Assembly: GCA_003326205.1 (NCBI GenBank) | Contig: LWTK01000094.1 | Coordinates: forward strand, 186,001 to 250,000 | Reading direction: 5' to 3' | Source: Nostoc sp. ATCC 43529 | Lineage (GTDB): Bacteria > Cyanobacteriota > Cyanobacteriia > Cyanobacteriales > Nostocaceae | Length of the DNA: 64,000 nt | In this document: piece by piece, positions 44,148 through 52,331 of the stretch | Layout of the letters: the number at the start of each line of letters is the position of its first letter | Numbering within the stretch: position 1 is the stretch's first letter | Translations under genes and position numbers: made by a program | The notes under the pieces: model-generated | Seen by the model: the letters and a program-made list of their open reading frames with translations, nothing else | Told to the model about the DNA's origin: nothing | Database searches by the model: none

Positions 44148-44349
44148 ACTGCCCTTTGGGCGAACTATTACTGAGTTTACTCGCAAGAGGAAACCCCTAA
44201 CTTTTCAAGGTATCTGGAAAACCTCTCTCTAAATCTCTCTCCTCGCAGGAGAGAGACTTTGAATTCCTGATTTGGAAGTTAGATTTTCCGTGGACTTTTC
44301 CACATGACGTGAAAATTCAGGAGGAAACCCAAATTGGTTAAGCTTTACA

Positions 44350-44456
44350 AGCCGATGCATCAACAATGCAAGGCGATGCATCAACAATGCGAAGCGATGC
44401 ATCAACAATGCAAGGCGATGCATCAACAATGCGAAGCGATGCATTAACAATGCGAC
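44350..44456 (+). repeat. 21-bp tandem repeat, five copies
   Basis: Five 21-bp units of GCGATGCATCAACAATGC plus three variable bases run in tandem. Two alternating variants (AAG and GAA linkers) occur. Each unit has the palindrome GATGCATC. It lies in the gap between xisI and the DUF4332 gene, just after a CTCTCTCC/GGAGAGAG hairpin at about 44238-44265. Confidence 0.85.
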
Positions 44457-44541
44457 GGGTTGTCTTAAGATTGCACGCCAATACACAATATTAAAAGTGG
44501 CTGTCACAATATGTAAATCAGCCTATGTTTTAATTTTAAAA

Positions 44542-44988
44542 ATGTCCGCTAAACATAAAAATCATCGAAGTCCTGTCACATCTAGTGACTGGTCGATTGA
44601 GCAATTGCCTGGACTCACCCAAGAAGAACAATCGCAACTGCGAAATTGTGGAATAGACACCACAAAAGCGCTAGTCAAGCAAGGAGAAACTCCACAGGCA
44701 AAGCTGGCGTTAGCTAATAAACTTCAAATTCATATTCAGTATGTGAATAAATGGATGGCTTTGGCTGACTTAGCACGCATTCCCAGCGTTGGAACCCAAT
44801 ACTGCGGTTTATTACTCCATGCGGGTATTGGTTCTGTGGCACAGTTAGCTCAAACTCCTACTCACAGATTACACAAACAGATTTTGCGCTTGCAAGTAGC
44901 AACAATGCAGCGACGAGATTTGTGTCCAGCGATTGAGTTAGTAGAAAGGTGGAGTCAGGAAGCGAGAGTGGTGGGGAGTGGGGAGTAG
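44542..44988 (+). CDS. DUF4332 helix-hairpin-helix protein
   Basis: The protein is 148 residues from ATG 44542. It contains DWSIEQLPGLTQEEQSQLRN, LADLARIPSVGTQYCGLLLH and GIGSVAQLAQTPTHRLHKQI, the paired helix-hairpin-helix pattern of DUF4332. Such domains usually bind DNA without sequence specificity. The last residues (VVGSGE) and the stop codon are encoded by the GGGGAGT repeat array that follows, so its natural C-terminus may have been replaced. Confidence 0.8.
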   Translation: MSAKHKNHRSPVTSSDWSIEQLPGLTQEEQSQLRNCGIDTTKALVKQGETPQAKLALANKLQIHIQYVNKWMALADLARIPSVGTQYCGLLLHAGIGSVAQLAQTPTHRLHKQILRLQVATMQRRDLCPAIELVERWSQEARVVGSGE

Positions 44989-45046
44989 GGAGTGGGGAGT
45001 GTGGGGAGTGTGGGGAGTGTGGGGAGTGTGGGGAGTGTGGGGAGAA
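44968..45046 (+). repeat. GTGGGGAGT tandem array
   Basis: GTGGGGAGTGGGGAGTAGG and GTGGGGAGTGTGGGGAGT units repeat about eight times. They include the DUF4332 stop codon and fill the gap before the convergent TetR gene. A CCTTGTCCCCCTTGTC run follows. Confidence 0.8.
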
Positions 45047-45117
45047 AGATAGATTGCTACCTTGTCCCCCTTGTCTTCCTTGTCCTCTTCCCATACCCAA
45101 TGCCCCATACCCAATTC

Positions 45118-45732
45118 TTAATCCTTTGCCAACACGCCATTGAGGAAGATGTCAGCGAGGCCTTCTGCCATTTGTTGCATTTGTTGGGGGGAGGCGTCTG
45201 GTTCCATGAGGGTGTTGTTGGAAAAACCTGCGATCGCAAACATTCCTAAGAAAACTTTGGCGACTAGGTTGGCGTCCATTTGGCGATAAATGCCTTTATC
45301 CATTGCTGTTTGAAAGAAGGCTTCGGCAACGTCGGTCATTTTAGTAATGACTTCTAATTGAATGCGATCGCGCAGGTCAGGGTGAAATTGCACTTCCATG
45401 AAACAAACGCGCATCAAGTCGGCATTTTTTTGAAAATTCCACATCCGACGGCGCATCACTTGAGCTACTGCTTTGTAGCTACCCATTTCACTTAATTCTG
45501 TGAGTAGATCCGTGAGAATCTCCACCCATCCACTTGTGGCTACTTCTACCAAAATTGCCTTTTTATTGGCAAAATGGCGAAATAAAGTGCCTTCAGCTAC
45601 ACCTGCTGCCTGTGCTAAATCACGGGTGGTAGTGCCATCAAATCCCTGAGAGGCAAACAAACGTTGTGCTGCCTGTAAAATGCGGGTGCGCGTCTGAGCC
45701 TCTGAGGGCGGGGTAGAATTAAAAACTCGCAT
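45118..45732 (-). CDS. TetR/AcrR-family regulator
   Basis: This 204-residue protein has the N-terminal HTH TRTRILQAAQRLFASQGFDG, TTTRDLAQAAGVAEGTLFRH, FANKKAILVE, the TetR signature. The C-terminal ligand-binding helices are unassigned. It is transcribed divergently from the M16 peptidase genes, with a 150-bp gap between, so it may control them; this is inferred from position only. Confidence 0.9.
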   Translation of the reverse strand: MRVFNSTPPSEAQTRTRILQAAQRLFASQGFDGTTTRDLAQAAGVAEGTLFRHFANKKAILVEVATSGWVEILTDLLTELSEMGSYKAVAQVMRRRMWNFQKNADLMRVCFMEVQFHPDLRDRIQLEVITKMTDVAEAFFQTAMDKGIYRQMDANLVAKVFLGMFAIAGFSNNTLMEPDASPQQMQQMAEGLADIFLNGVLAKD

Positions 45733-45883
45733 AATTGTTATGGTGAAATATCCGATGCCGGACTTGTAGCATTATTGTCTAACATCAAGTACAAAAAGCC
45801 GAAAAAGCTTAATACAACATTAACGCTCTATTTGCTAAGTAGCGTATTTCTTCGGTAGTGTAACTTTATCTTAATTTTGGCTT

Positions 45884-47671
45884 ATGAACAAACTCTGTCG
45901 GTGGATTTTCGATTTTAAGTCGCACCTTTGGGGCGCTAGAAATGCAACTTGGATTTTGGATTGGTTGAAGAAGGTATCAGTGACATCGCGTCGGCTGTTT
46001 AGAGAACTCCAACAAATAAATTCTCCAGTGTTGTGGGGTGGGCATCTTGCCCGCCATATCCACTGGGCGGGCAAGATGCCCACCCCACAAAAGTTAATTG
46101 GAGATTTTTTGATTTGCAAGTCTGTTGCCGCTTTGTTGGCTTTGATGGTCTTTTGCTGGGGATTATACCCAGAAGTTGTTCTGGCTCAAACTCAAACAAT
46201 ATCTCCTCCAGCTAAAACTCAAATTCCAGCTGCAAGTTCGATTCAACCTTATCTCGATCGAGTCATCAAGGAGTTAACGGAGTTTCGCCTGGATAATGGT
46301 TTGAAGTTCATTGTTCTGGAACGACATCAAGCACCTGTAGTTTCTTTTCTTACCTATGCTGATGTCGGTGGTGTAGATGAGCCGGATGGAAAAACCGGTG
46401 TAGCGCACTTTCTAGAACATTTGGCGTTTAAAGGTACGACGCGCATCGGTACAGAAGATTACAAGGCAGAAAAACCGCTACTAGAACGCCTGGAACAGTT
46501 GGATGCCCAAATTCTAGCGGCGAAAGCTGATGGCAAAAAGGATGAAGTGGCACGGCTGGAAGCTGAGTTTAAGCAAGTGGAATCCCAGGCTGCGAAGTTA
46601 GTGAGGCAAAACGAACTGGGACGAATTGTGGAACAAGCGGGAGGTGTGGGTTTAAATGCCACTACTTCAAGTGAAGCTACTCGTTACTTTTATAGTTTTC
46701 CTGCCAATAAGTTAGAACTTTGGATGTCGCTGGAGTCAGAGAGATTTCTCGACCCGGTAATTCGTCGTGAGTTTTATAAAGAGAGAGATGTCATTTTAGA
46801 AGAGCGACGGATGCGGGTGGATAATTCACCCATTGGGGCGATGTTGGAGAAATTCATCGACACTGCCTACAAAGTTCATCCTTACAGGCGTCCGGTGATT
46901 GGTTATGACAAAGATATCCGTAACTTGACACCAGAAGATGTACAAAAGTTTTATGACGCTTATTATGTACCAAATAATTTAGCGATCGCCATTGTCGGTG
47001 ATGTCAATCCCACCGAAGTGAAAAAACTCGCACAAACTTATTTTGGACGCTATCAAGCTAAAGCTAAAGCTACTCCCAAAATTCCTGGGGAACCGCCACA
47101 AAAACAAACACGGGAGGTTACTTTAGAACTACCTTCTCAACCTTTGTATTTTGAAGGTTATCACCGTCCATCAATTACTCATCCAGATAATGTAGTCTAC
47201 GAAATCATTGGCAGTTTATTAAGCGATGGGCGCACTTCACGGCTGTATAAATCTTTGGTAGAAAAGCAACGGTTGGCGCTCAATGCCCAAGGTTTTAGCG
47301 GTTTTCCTGGGGATAAATACGCAAACTTGATGTTGTTTTATGCTGTAACTGCTCCCGGACGTACTGTTGATGAATTGGCGATCGCTTTACGCCAGGAAAT
47401 TGAAAAATTAAAAACTGAACCTGTATCTGCGATTGAGCTAGAGCGAGTAAAAACCCAAGCACGGGGGGATTTATTGCGTAGTTTGAAGTCTAATAGCGGA
47501 ATGGCTCAGCAATTGTTGGAATATGAGGTGAAAACTGGTTCTTGGCGGAATTTGTTTAAGGAGTTAGATGAAATTGCGGCGGTAACTCCTGGCGATATTC
47601 AGCGGGTGGCGAAGGCGACGTTTACGCCGGAAAATCGCACGATTGGTAAGCTGTTGTCGAAACAAGGGTAA
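45884..47671 (+). CDS. M16 zinc peptidase, active subunit, with repeat-derived N-terminus
   Basis: The protein is 595 residues from ATG 45884. The inverted zinc motif HFLEH (in GVAHFLEHLAFKG) and the downstream Glu in SSEATRYFYSF are present, so this is the catalytic member of the pair. From the start to about residue 80 the DNA is repeat-derived: two different dispersed repeats lie in frame. A better start may be ATG 46076 (residue 65). It gives a compact signal peptide, MPTPQKLIGDFLICK then SVAALLALMVFCWG and VVLAQ. The next gene encodes a second M16 protein without the zinc motif, a common two-subunit arrangement. Confidence 0.9.
   Translation: MNKLCRWIFDFKSHLWGARNATWILDWLKKVSVTSRRLFRELQQINSPVLWGGHLARHIHWAGKMPTPQKLIGDFLICKSVAALLALMVFCWGLYPEVVLAQTQTISPPAKTQIPAASSIQPYLDRVIKELTEFRLDNGLKFIVLERHQAPVVSFLTYADVGGVDEPDGKTGVAHFLEHLAFKGTTRIGTEDYKAEKPLLERLEQLDAQILAAKADGKKDEVARLEAEFKQVESQAAKLVRQNELGRIVEQAGGVGLNATTSSEATRYFYSFPANKLELWMSLESERFLDPVIRREFYKERDVILEERRMRVDNSPIGAMLEKFIDTAYKVHPYRRPVIGYDKDIRNLTPEDVQKFYDAYYVPNNLAIAIVGDVNPTEVKKLAQTYFGRYQAKAKATPKIPGEPPQKQTREVTLELPSQPLYFEGYHRPSITHPDNVVYEIIGSLLSDGRTSRLYKSLVEKQRLALNAQGFSGFPGDKYANLMLFYAVTAPGRTVDELAIALRQEIEKLKTEPVSAIELERVKTQARGDLLRSLKSNSGMAQQLLEYEVKTGSWRNLFKELDEIAAVTPGDIQRVAKATFTPENRTIGKLLSKQG
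46001..46126 (+). repeat. Dispersed element inside the M16 gene, with 25-bp inverted arms
   Basis: A near-perfect inverted repeat with arms at 46031-46055 and 46066-46090 (TTGTGGGGTGGGCATCTTGC type) sits within a longer element related to 33646-33760. All of it lies in the open frame, without stops, between the upstream ATG and the signal-peptide core. Confidence 0.8.
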
Positions 47672-47716
47672 GAGAAATGAACCGCAGAGGCGCAGAGGGC
47701 GCAGAGGAAGAGAGAT

Positions 47717-49234
47717 ATGGAAAGGTATAAGGGTAGGGGTAAAAGGAAGATGGGTTTGAAAATCCCTAGTGGGAAGAAGGTTTTTTCTGCATTGGTTGTG
47801 GGTTTGGCCTTTTTACTTTTTACTTTTAATTTTTCTGTTGCGGCGACGGCACAGGCGAAGCATTACACTGAGTTGCAACTGCCACCGTTACCTGAGGTTA
47901 AGTTACCCAAGTATGAACGGTTTGTACTGCAAAACGGCTTGGTTGTCTATTTGATGCAGGATCGTGAGTTACCTTTGGTGAAGGGTACGGTGTTGGTAAG
48001 GACTGGGAGTCGTTTGGAACCGCTGGAAAAAGTCGGGTTGGCTGGTTTTACAGGCGCGGTGATGCGGACTGGGGGAACTACGAAGCATTCGGGTGATGAA
48101 TTAAATGAGATGTTGGAACAACGGGCAGCATCGGTGGAAACTAGTATTGGTGAAACCGCTGGGAATGCTAGTTTTGATGCCCTCAGTGAAGATTTAGAAA
48201 TGGTGTTTGGGTTGTTTGCTGAGGTGTTGCGATCGCCTGTTTTTGCTCAAGAAAAGCTAGATTTGGCGAAAACACAAGCTAGGGGTGCGATTGCGCGACG
48301 CAATGACGATCCCAATGGCATTGCGAATCGAGAATTTCGTAAGTTGCTTTATGGCAAAGATAATGCCTACGGTCGCACCACAGAGTATGCAACGATAGAT
48401 CGAGTTTCCCGTGAGGATTTGCTCAAGTTTTATCAGCAATACTTCCACCCGAATAATATGATTTTGGGGATTGTGGGGGATTTTGACACGAAAAAAATGC
48501 GATCGCTCATACAAGCTAAACTTGGTGACTGGAAAGCCAACCCCAAAATTACTAAATCTCAATTACCAGAGGTTTCCCCAGCCAATACTGGCGGAGTGTT
48601 TTTTGTGAATCAGCCGCAACTCACACAAAGTAGCGTGTTGATTGGACATTTGGGCGGACGGTTTGACAGTCCAGATTATCCAGCGCTGAATGTGTTGAAT
48701 GAGGTGTTAAATGGATTTGGGGGACGGTTATTTAATGAATTGCGATCGCGCCAAGGTTTAGCTTATTCTGTATACGGCTTCTGGAGTCCGCGTTACGATT
48801 ATCCTGGGATGTTCGTTGGTGGCGGACAAACGCGATCGGATGCTACAGTGCAGTTTGTCAAAGCCTTACAAGCTGAAATTAAGCGCATCCAAGACCAGAA
48901 AGTGACACCAAAGGAACTAGCATTTGCTAAAGAATCCACACTCAACTCTTTTGTTTTCAACTTTCAAGACCCCGCCCAAACCTTATCACGCCTGATGCAA
49001 TACGAATATTACGGCTATCCGGCTGATTTTCTGTTCCGCTATCAAAAAGCCGTCGCCGCCACCACAGCCGATGATGTGCAACGCGTAGCACGAGAATACC
49101 TCAAGCCAGAAAATATCGTCACTCTAGTGGTGGGGAATCAAACCGCCATTCAACCGCCTTTGACACAATTAGCTGCAAAGGTAATACCAATAGATGTGAC
49201 GATTCCCGACTTACAACCACAGGCAAAGAATTAG
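47717..49234 (+). CDS. M16 peptidase-like protein, non-catalytic subunit
   Basis: This 505-residue protein has an N-terminal signal peptide (VFSALVVGLAFLLFTFNFSV, cut near AQA). The M16 fold is clear (LVVYLMQDRELPLVKGTVLV, LNEVLNGFGGRLFNELRSRQ, GLAYSVYGFW), but the zinc motif HxxEH is replaced by LAGFTGAVM, so it cannot cleave on its own. Together with the preceding HFLEH protein it should form the usual heterodimer of periplasmic M16 enzymes that digest small peptides. Its start could be ATG 47717 or ATG 47750. A CGCAGAGGCGCAGAGGGCGC repeat fills the 45-bp gap between the genes. Confidence 0.92.
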   Translation: MERYKGRGKRKMGLKIPSGKKVFSALVVGLAFLLFTFNFSVAATAQAKHYTELQLPPLPEVKLPKYERFVLQNGLVVYLMQDRELPLVKGTVLVRTGSRLEPLEKVGLAGFTGAVMRTGGTTKHSGDELNEMLEQRAASVETSIGETAGNASFDALSEDLEMVFGLFAEVLRSPVFAQEKLDLAKTQARGAIARRNDDPNGIANREFRKLLYGKDNAYGRTTEYATIDRVSREDLLKFYQQYFHPNNMILGIVGDFDTKKMRSLIQAKLGDWKANPKITKSQLPEVSPANTGGVFFVNQPQLTQSSVLIGHLGGRFDSPDYPALNVLNEVLNGFGGRLFNELRSRQGLAYSVYGFWSPRYDYPGMFVGGGQTRSDATVQFVKALQAEIKRIQDQKVTPKELAFAKESTLNSFVFNFQDPAQTLSRLMQYEYYGYPADFLFRYQKAVAATTADDVQRVAREYLKPENIVTLVVGNQTAIQPPLTQLAAKVIPIDVTIPDLQPQAKN

Positions 49235-49357
49235 TTGCATAGATGCGATAATGGTGCGATCGGCACTAATAGACCTGCCTTGAAAATAGGGGAAGCTGAA
49301 AAACAAACAAGCTTATCCCAAGTCTGTAAGCCGATAACAAGTTTTAGCCAAAGATAA

Positions 49358-49383
49358 TAAGGACACGATTCATCGTGTCCTTA
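49358..49383. terminator. Hairpin after the M16 gene pair
   Basis: TAAGGACACGAT pairs perfectly with ATCGTGTCCTTA around a 2-base loop, about 125 bp after the M16 stop. No U-run follows on the plus strand. It may be a dispersed hairpin repeat. The rest of the 49235-49596 gap is AT-rich and has no gene. Confidence 0.45.
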
Positions 49384-49596
49384 CACATATAAAAAGGACA
49401 GACAAATCAAACAAATTTAGTTCAATTAGTTAGGTATTAGGACAAAATTCTCTGATTTTTGTCTATAAACTTAGTCTAAAATTATTGACTTTACCCAATT
49501 CAGAAGCAAAATAATATAAGGAATAGTTTTGATATTTAATTTCAAAATTATTCACAATGATGTGATTTAACATTAAGTATTTCTGGAGTTGAGTCA

Positions 49597-49860
49597 ATGG
49601 TTAGAATCCAAATTTACGATCTGCACCCTAGTTCAGACAAAGAACTTATCAATGAAGTTAACGCTGGAGAATTGAAGACAGTACAAGGTGGTGTACAATC
49701 TAACGCGACGGGTAGGCAGTTCTCCAACACATTTGGTGAAAATAATCCATCCACTACAACTGAGCCTGAGCCATCACGAATAAACTCGCTACAAGAAGTC
49801 AATTCGCTTTTGGATAACTTTAGGTTAGAACTAGATAAAATATTTAGGAGGTTGGTATAA
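49597..49860 (+). CDS. Small peptide with a double-glycine leader
   Basis: This 87-residue peptide has the leader MVRIQIYDLHPSSDKELINE followed by VNAGELKTVQGG. The ELxxVxGG ending is the classic processing site for C39 peptidase exporters in cyanobacteria (bacteriocin-type leader). The part after GG (VQSNATGRQFSNTFGENNPS and on) is hydrophilic, Cys-free and ends in an amphipathic helix (VNSLLDNFRLELDKIFRRLV). It lies 0.8 kb before the RiPP precursor array and is likely to be exported by the same C39 transporter. A strong terminator follows. Whether it is modified is unknown. Confidence 0.75.
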   Translation: MVRIQIYDLHPSSDKELINEVNAGELKTVQGGVQSNATGRQFSNTFGENNPSTTTEPEPSRINSLQEVNSLLDNFRLELDKIFRRLV

Positions 49861-49921
49861 GAGCCAATGTGCTAATTTATTTATGAGCAGAGTTTTGTTA
49901 TTTAAGTTTTCTCTTATATTC

Positions 49922-49961
49922 GTGCGTTCTAATTTTAACTAATATTAGAACGCACTTTTTT
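49922..49961 (+). terminator. Rho-independent terminator of the GG-leader peptide gene
   Basis: GTGCGTTCTAAT pairs with ATTAGAACGCAC, followed by TTTTTT. It lies about 60 bp after the stop codon. This is the clearest factor-independent terminator in the window. Confidence 0.85.
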
Positions 49962-50682
49962 ATGGAAATTTTTATTGAAGAATCTAGAAGCGATACTATT
50001 TCACTAAAACCCTGATATAGGACTTTACGCAAAAACTCTCTAAAACTCTTATTCCTCCCTGCCCTCTAGCTTGAAAAGTGACGCTCCTCTCTTACAAATT
50101 TCAGAGCGCTAAGCTTGGCGTCCCTACAATGATTTGATTTTCTTTCGGTGTATTCCATTCAATTGAAAACCGCTATAGATAAATACAGTTAAATTAAGCA
50201 TTGATTTTGAGCTTAAATTGACGCTAATGACCCGACCATAAGCTATACTTCATCAACCTGCTAAGTAGGTAGACATAATTAAATGTAAGATTAGAGCTTT
50301 GTTCGTAGTAAGCGATTTATCGCTCTTAACAGACGTTTTAATGGCTCAAGCCCATACTACGAACTTTAGTTTAATTGAGTCCTTCTACTTATTTGTTGTA
50401 ATTAAAGTGAAACGGTATTAAACCTATTTATACTGCTAGGTATAAACAAGCTACATTTCCCAGTGGTACTCTAACTCAATTCAACAATTATGGCTTCTAA
50501 ATTATGGCTCTTAAATTATGTTTTGATAAAGACTCAACTCATTGACATGTGTCTTTATAAACACTCTTAGAAGCTTGACTTTGCTAATTTCATCAATAAA
50601 AATTGCAGTAACAGGTAAGGAAAGCAGAGCTTAGTTACCTGTTCCAATAACCTAGTTTAAAGCAAGTTTTCTAAGAGGAAAA
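49962..50682. other. Gap with repeats upstream of the RiPP array
   Basis: It holds a GCGCTAAGCTTGGCGTCCC repeat near 50106, MITE copy C (50262-50391) and then about 290 bp of AT-rich leader before the first precursor. The leader region should carry the promoter of the precursor array. AGAGGA lies 6 bp before the first ATG. I cannot define -10/-35 boxes with confidence. Confidence 0.5.
50262..50391. mobile_element. 130-bp MITE-like element, copy C
   Basis: It is nearly identical to copy B at 37263-37392. It has the same TAAGTAGG...CTACTTA ends, the same length, and lies between genes in the upstream region of the RiPP array. Confidence 0.85.
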
Positions 50683-50913
50683 ATGGCAAATATCACTCTT
50701 TCTGAACTCTACGTTTCTGGTTCTGAATTGTTTGAAGGAACCGAAAGCTTTCTCAATGATTTAAATGATGCTGATTCCATCTCTGGTGGTAACTATTATA
50801 ATTTCAGCGACATTTCAGGCTTAACAAAACTAGCTGAAGCATATGTTGATACCTATGCTATCGGTCATGTCACTTTTGTAGCTAAATCCTACAGCAACGG
50901 TACTTACTACTAA
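50683..50913 (+). CDS. RiPP precursor peptide 1
   Basis: This 76-residue peptide has the leader MANITLSELYVSGSELFEGT then ESFLNDLNDADSISGG (cleavage after GG at residue 36). The core NYYNFSDISGLTKLAEAYVD then TYAIGHVTFVAKSYSNGTYY has eight or nine Ser/Thr and no Cys. It is the first of five tandem paralogues. AAGAGGAAAAATG gives a good ribosome site. The core segment LTKLAEAYV-TYAIGH is the most conserved part of all five. It is the putative substrate of the APH-like kinase and HopA1-like protein encoded downstream and of the C39 exporter. Confidence 0.85.
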   Translation: MANITLSELYVSGSELFEGTESFLNDLNDADSISGGNYYNFSDISGLTKLAEAYVDTYAIGHVTFVAKSYSNGTYY

Positions 50914-50941
50914 TCGTTGAGTAGTTCAGTACAAAGCTCAA

Positions 50942-51023
50942 TGGTTCTTTGGGGATAAAAAATAGAAAGTAGTCTCTATTAAATGTATGAGATTTCTTGA
51001 TTACCAATAATCCCCAAGAACCA
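50942..51023 (+). repeat. Conserved hairpin after precursor 1
   Basis: TGGTTCTTTGGGGAT pairs with ATCCCCAAGAACCA, with one bulged T. Equivalent stems follow each of the first four precursors. The T-A pair here is C-G in the copy at 51931, a compensatory change that supports an RNA stem. Confidence 0.75.
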
Positions 51024-51065
51024 CCCAGATAAATTCAATTACAACAAGCATTTGAGGAATAAGTC

Positions 51066-51296
51066 ATGGCAAATATCACTCTTTCTGAACTCTACGTTTC
51101 TGGTTCTGAATTGTTTGAAGGAACCGAAAGCTTTCTCAATGATTTAAGTGATGCTGATTCCATCTCTGGTGGTGAGTATGCTAGCTTCAGCGACATTTCA
51201 ACCTTGACAAAATTAGCTGAAGCATATGTTAATACCTATGCTATCGGTCATATCACTTATGTAGCTAAGTCTTACAGCAACGGTACTTACTACTAA
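51066..51296 (+). CDS. RiPP precursor peptide 2
   Basis: This 76-residue peptide is over 85% identical to precursor 1 in the leader. The core begins after SISGG: EYASFSDISTLTKLAEAYVN then TYAIGHITYVAKSYSNGTYY. It has no Cys. The ribosome site TTGAGGAATAAGTC before the ATG is shared by copies 2-5, showing duplication of the whole unit with its leader DNA. Confidence 0.85.
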   Translation: MANITLSELYVSGSELFEGTESFLNDLSDADSISGGEYASFSDISTLTKLAEAYVNTYAIGHITYVAKSYSNGTYY

Positions 51297-51324
51297 TCGT
51301 TGAATAGTTCAGTACAAAACTCAA

Positions 51325-51386
51325 TGGCTCTTTGGGGATAAAAAATAGAAGGTCATCTCTATTGATTGTTGATACCCAAAAGCCAA
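51325..51386 (+). repeat. Conserved hairpin after precursor 2
   Basis: TGGCTCTTTGGGGA faces TACCCAAAAGCCAA. It is the weakest of the four stems and has a shorter loop region. Confidence 0.55.
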
Positions 51387-51438
51387 CCACATGAATTGAA
51401 CAAAAGCATAATCTCAACAAGTATTTGAGGAATAAGTC

Positions 51439-51666
51439 ATGGCAAATATTACTCTTTCTGAACTCTACATTTCTGGTTCTGAATTGTTTGAAGGAACCGA
51501 AAGCTTTCTCAATGATTTAAGTGATGCTGATTCCATCTCTGGTGGTGAGTATGCTAACTTCAGCGACATTTCAACCTTGACAAAATTAGCTGAAGCATAT
51601 GTTAATACCTATGCTATCGGTCATATCACTTATGTAGCTAAGTCCTACAGCCACGGCGGATATTAG
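51439..51666 (+). CDS. RiPP precursor peptide 3
   Basis: This 75-residue peptide differs from precursor 2 in the leader (LYISGSELF) and at the end, where SYSHGGY replaces SYSNGTYY. The core EYANFSDISTLTKLAEAYVN then TYAIGHITYVAKSYSHGGY has no Cys. A ~235-bp inverted-repeat element is inserted shortly after its stop. Confidence 0.85.
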   Translation: MANITLSELYISGSELFEGTESFLNDLSDADSISGGEYANFSDISTLTKLAEAYVNTYAIGHITYVAKSYSHGGY

Positions 51667-51674
51667 TAATAGCT

Positions 51675-51909
51675 GATACCATTTCACACAAAATTTGATG
51701 CAGATGTAGGTTGGGGAGCCACTGCGTTGGACGGGTTTCCCGGCTTATACTCCTGAACCCGCAGGGTAGCAAGTGGCGTTTGAGGAACGTAGACGCCAAA
51801 GGCGGCTTCCCGGAGGGTAACCCAACACCTCAAAGTCTTACCTTTGTTGGGTTTCACTCCGTTTAACCCAACCTACGTATCTGGTTCATTTTTTTCTGGA
51901 ATTGGTATG
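51675..51909. mobile_element. ~235-bp inverted-repeat element inserted in the precursor array
   Basis: The ends GATACCATTTCA... and the complement CATACCAATTCC... start imperfect arms of about 40 bp that include CAGATGTAGGTTGGG / CCCAACCTACGTATCTG. The interior has hairpins (CGTAGACGCCAAAGGCGGC). Compared with the other intergenic units, the flanking TAATNGNTG and GAGTAGTT are continuous, so the element entered cleanly between them. Confidence 0.8.
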
Positions 51910-51930
51910 AGTAGTTAATTACAAAGCTCA

Positions 51931-52018
51931 ATGGCTCTTTGGGGATGAAAAGTAGAAAGTCATTTCTCTTGAATATATAAATGAGATATCTTGATTACGT
52001 ATAATCCCCAAGAGCCAT
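51931..52018 (+). repeat. Conserved hairpin after the inserted element
   Basis: ATGGCTCTTTGGGGAT pairs with ATCCCCAAGAGCCAT, with one bulged T, the strongest of the four stems. It belongs to the unit between precursors 3 and 4. Confidence 0.75.
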
Positions 52019-52070
52019 GCAAATAAATTCAAATACAGCTTAATTACAACAAAGATTTGAGGAATAAGTC

Positions 52071-52304
52071 ATGGCAAATATCACTCTTTCTGAACTCTAC
52101 GTTTCTGGTTCTGAATTGTTTGAAGGAACCGAAAGCTTTCTCAATGATTTAAGCGATGTTGATTCCATCTCTGGTGGTAGCCAATGGAGTGGATTTAGCG
52201 ACATTTCAACTTTGACAAAATTAGCTGAAGCATATGTCGATACCTATGCTATCGGTCATATCACCTTTGTAGCTAAGTCCTACAGCAATGGTACATACTA
52301 CTAA
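52071..52304 (+). CDS. RiPP precursor peptide 4
   Basis: This 77-residue peptide has the shared leader ending LSDVDSISGG. The core SQWSGFSDISTLTKLAEAYV then DTYAIGHITFVAKSYSNGTY(Y) has no Cys. The core start (SQWSG) differs from copies 1-3, while the central LTKLAEAYV is kept. Confidence 0.85.
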   Translation: MANITLSELYVSGSELFEGTESFLNDLSDVDSISGGSQWSGFSDISTLTKLAEAYVDTYAIGHITFVAKSYSNGTYY

Positions 52305-52331
52305 TTGTTGAGTAGTTAAGTAGAAAGCTCA

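Noticed and set aside
44229..44507. 92-codon minus-strand frame with ALLMHRF/L heptapeptide repeats
   Set aside because: It is the translation of the 21-bp minisatellite, has no ribosome site and no homologue that I recognise.
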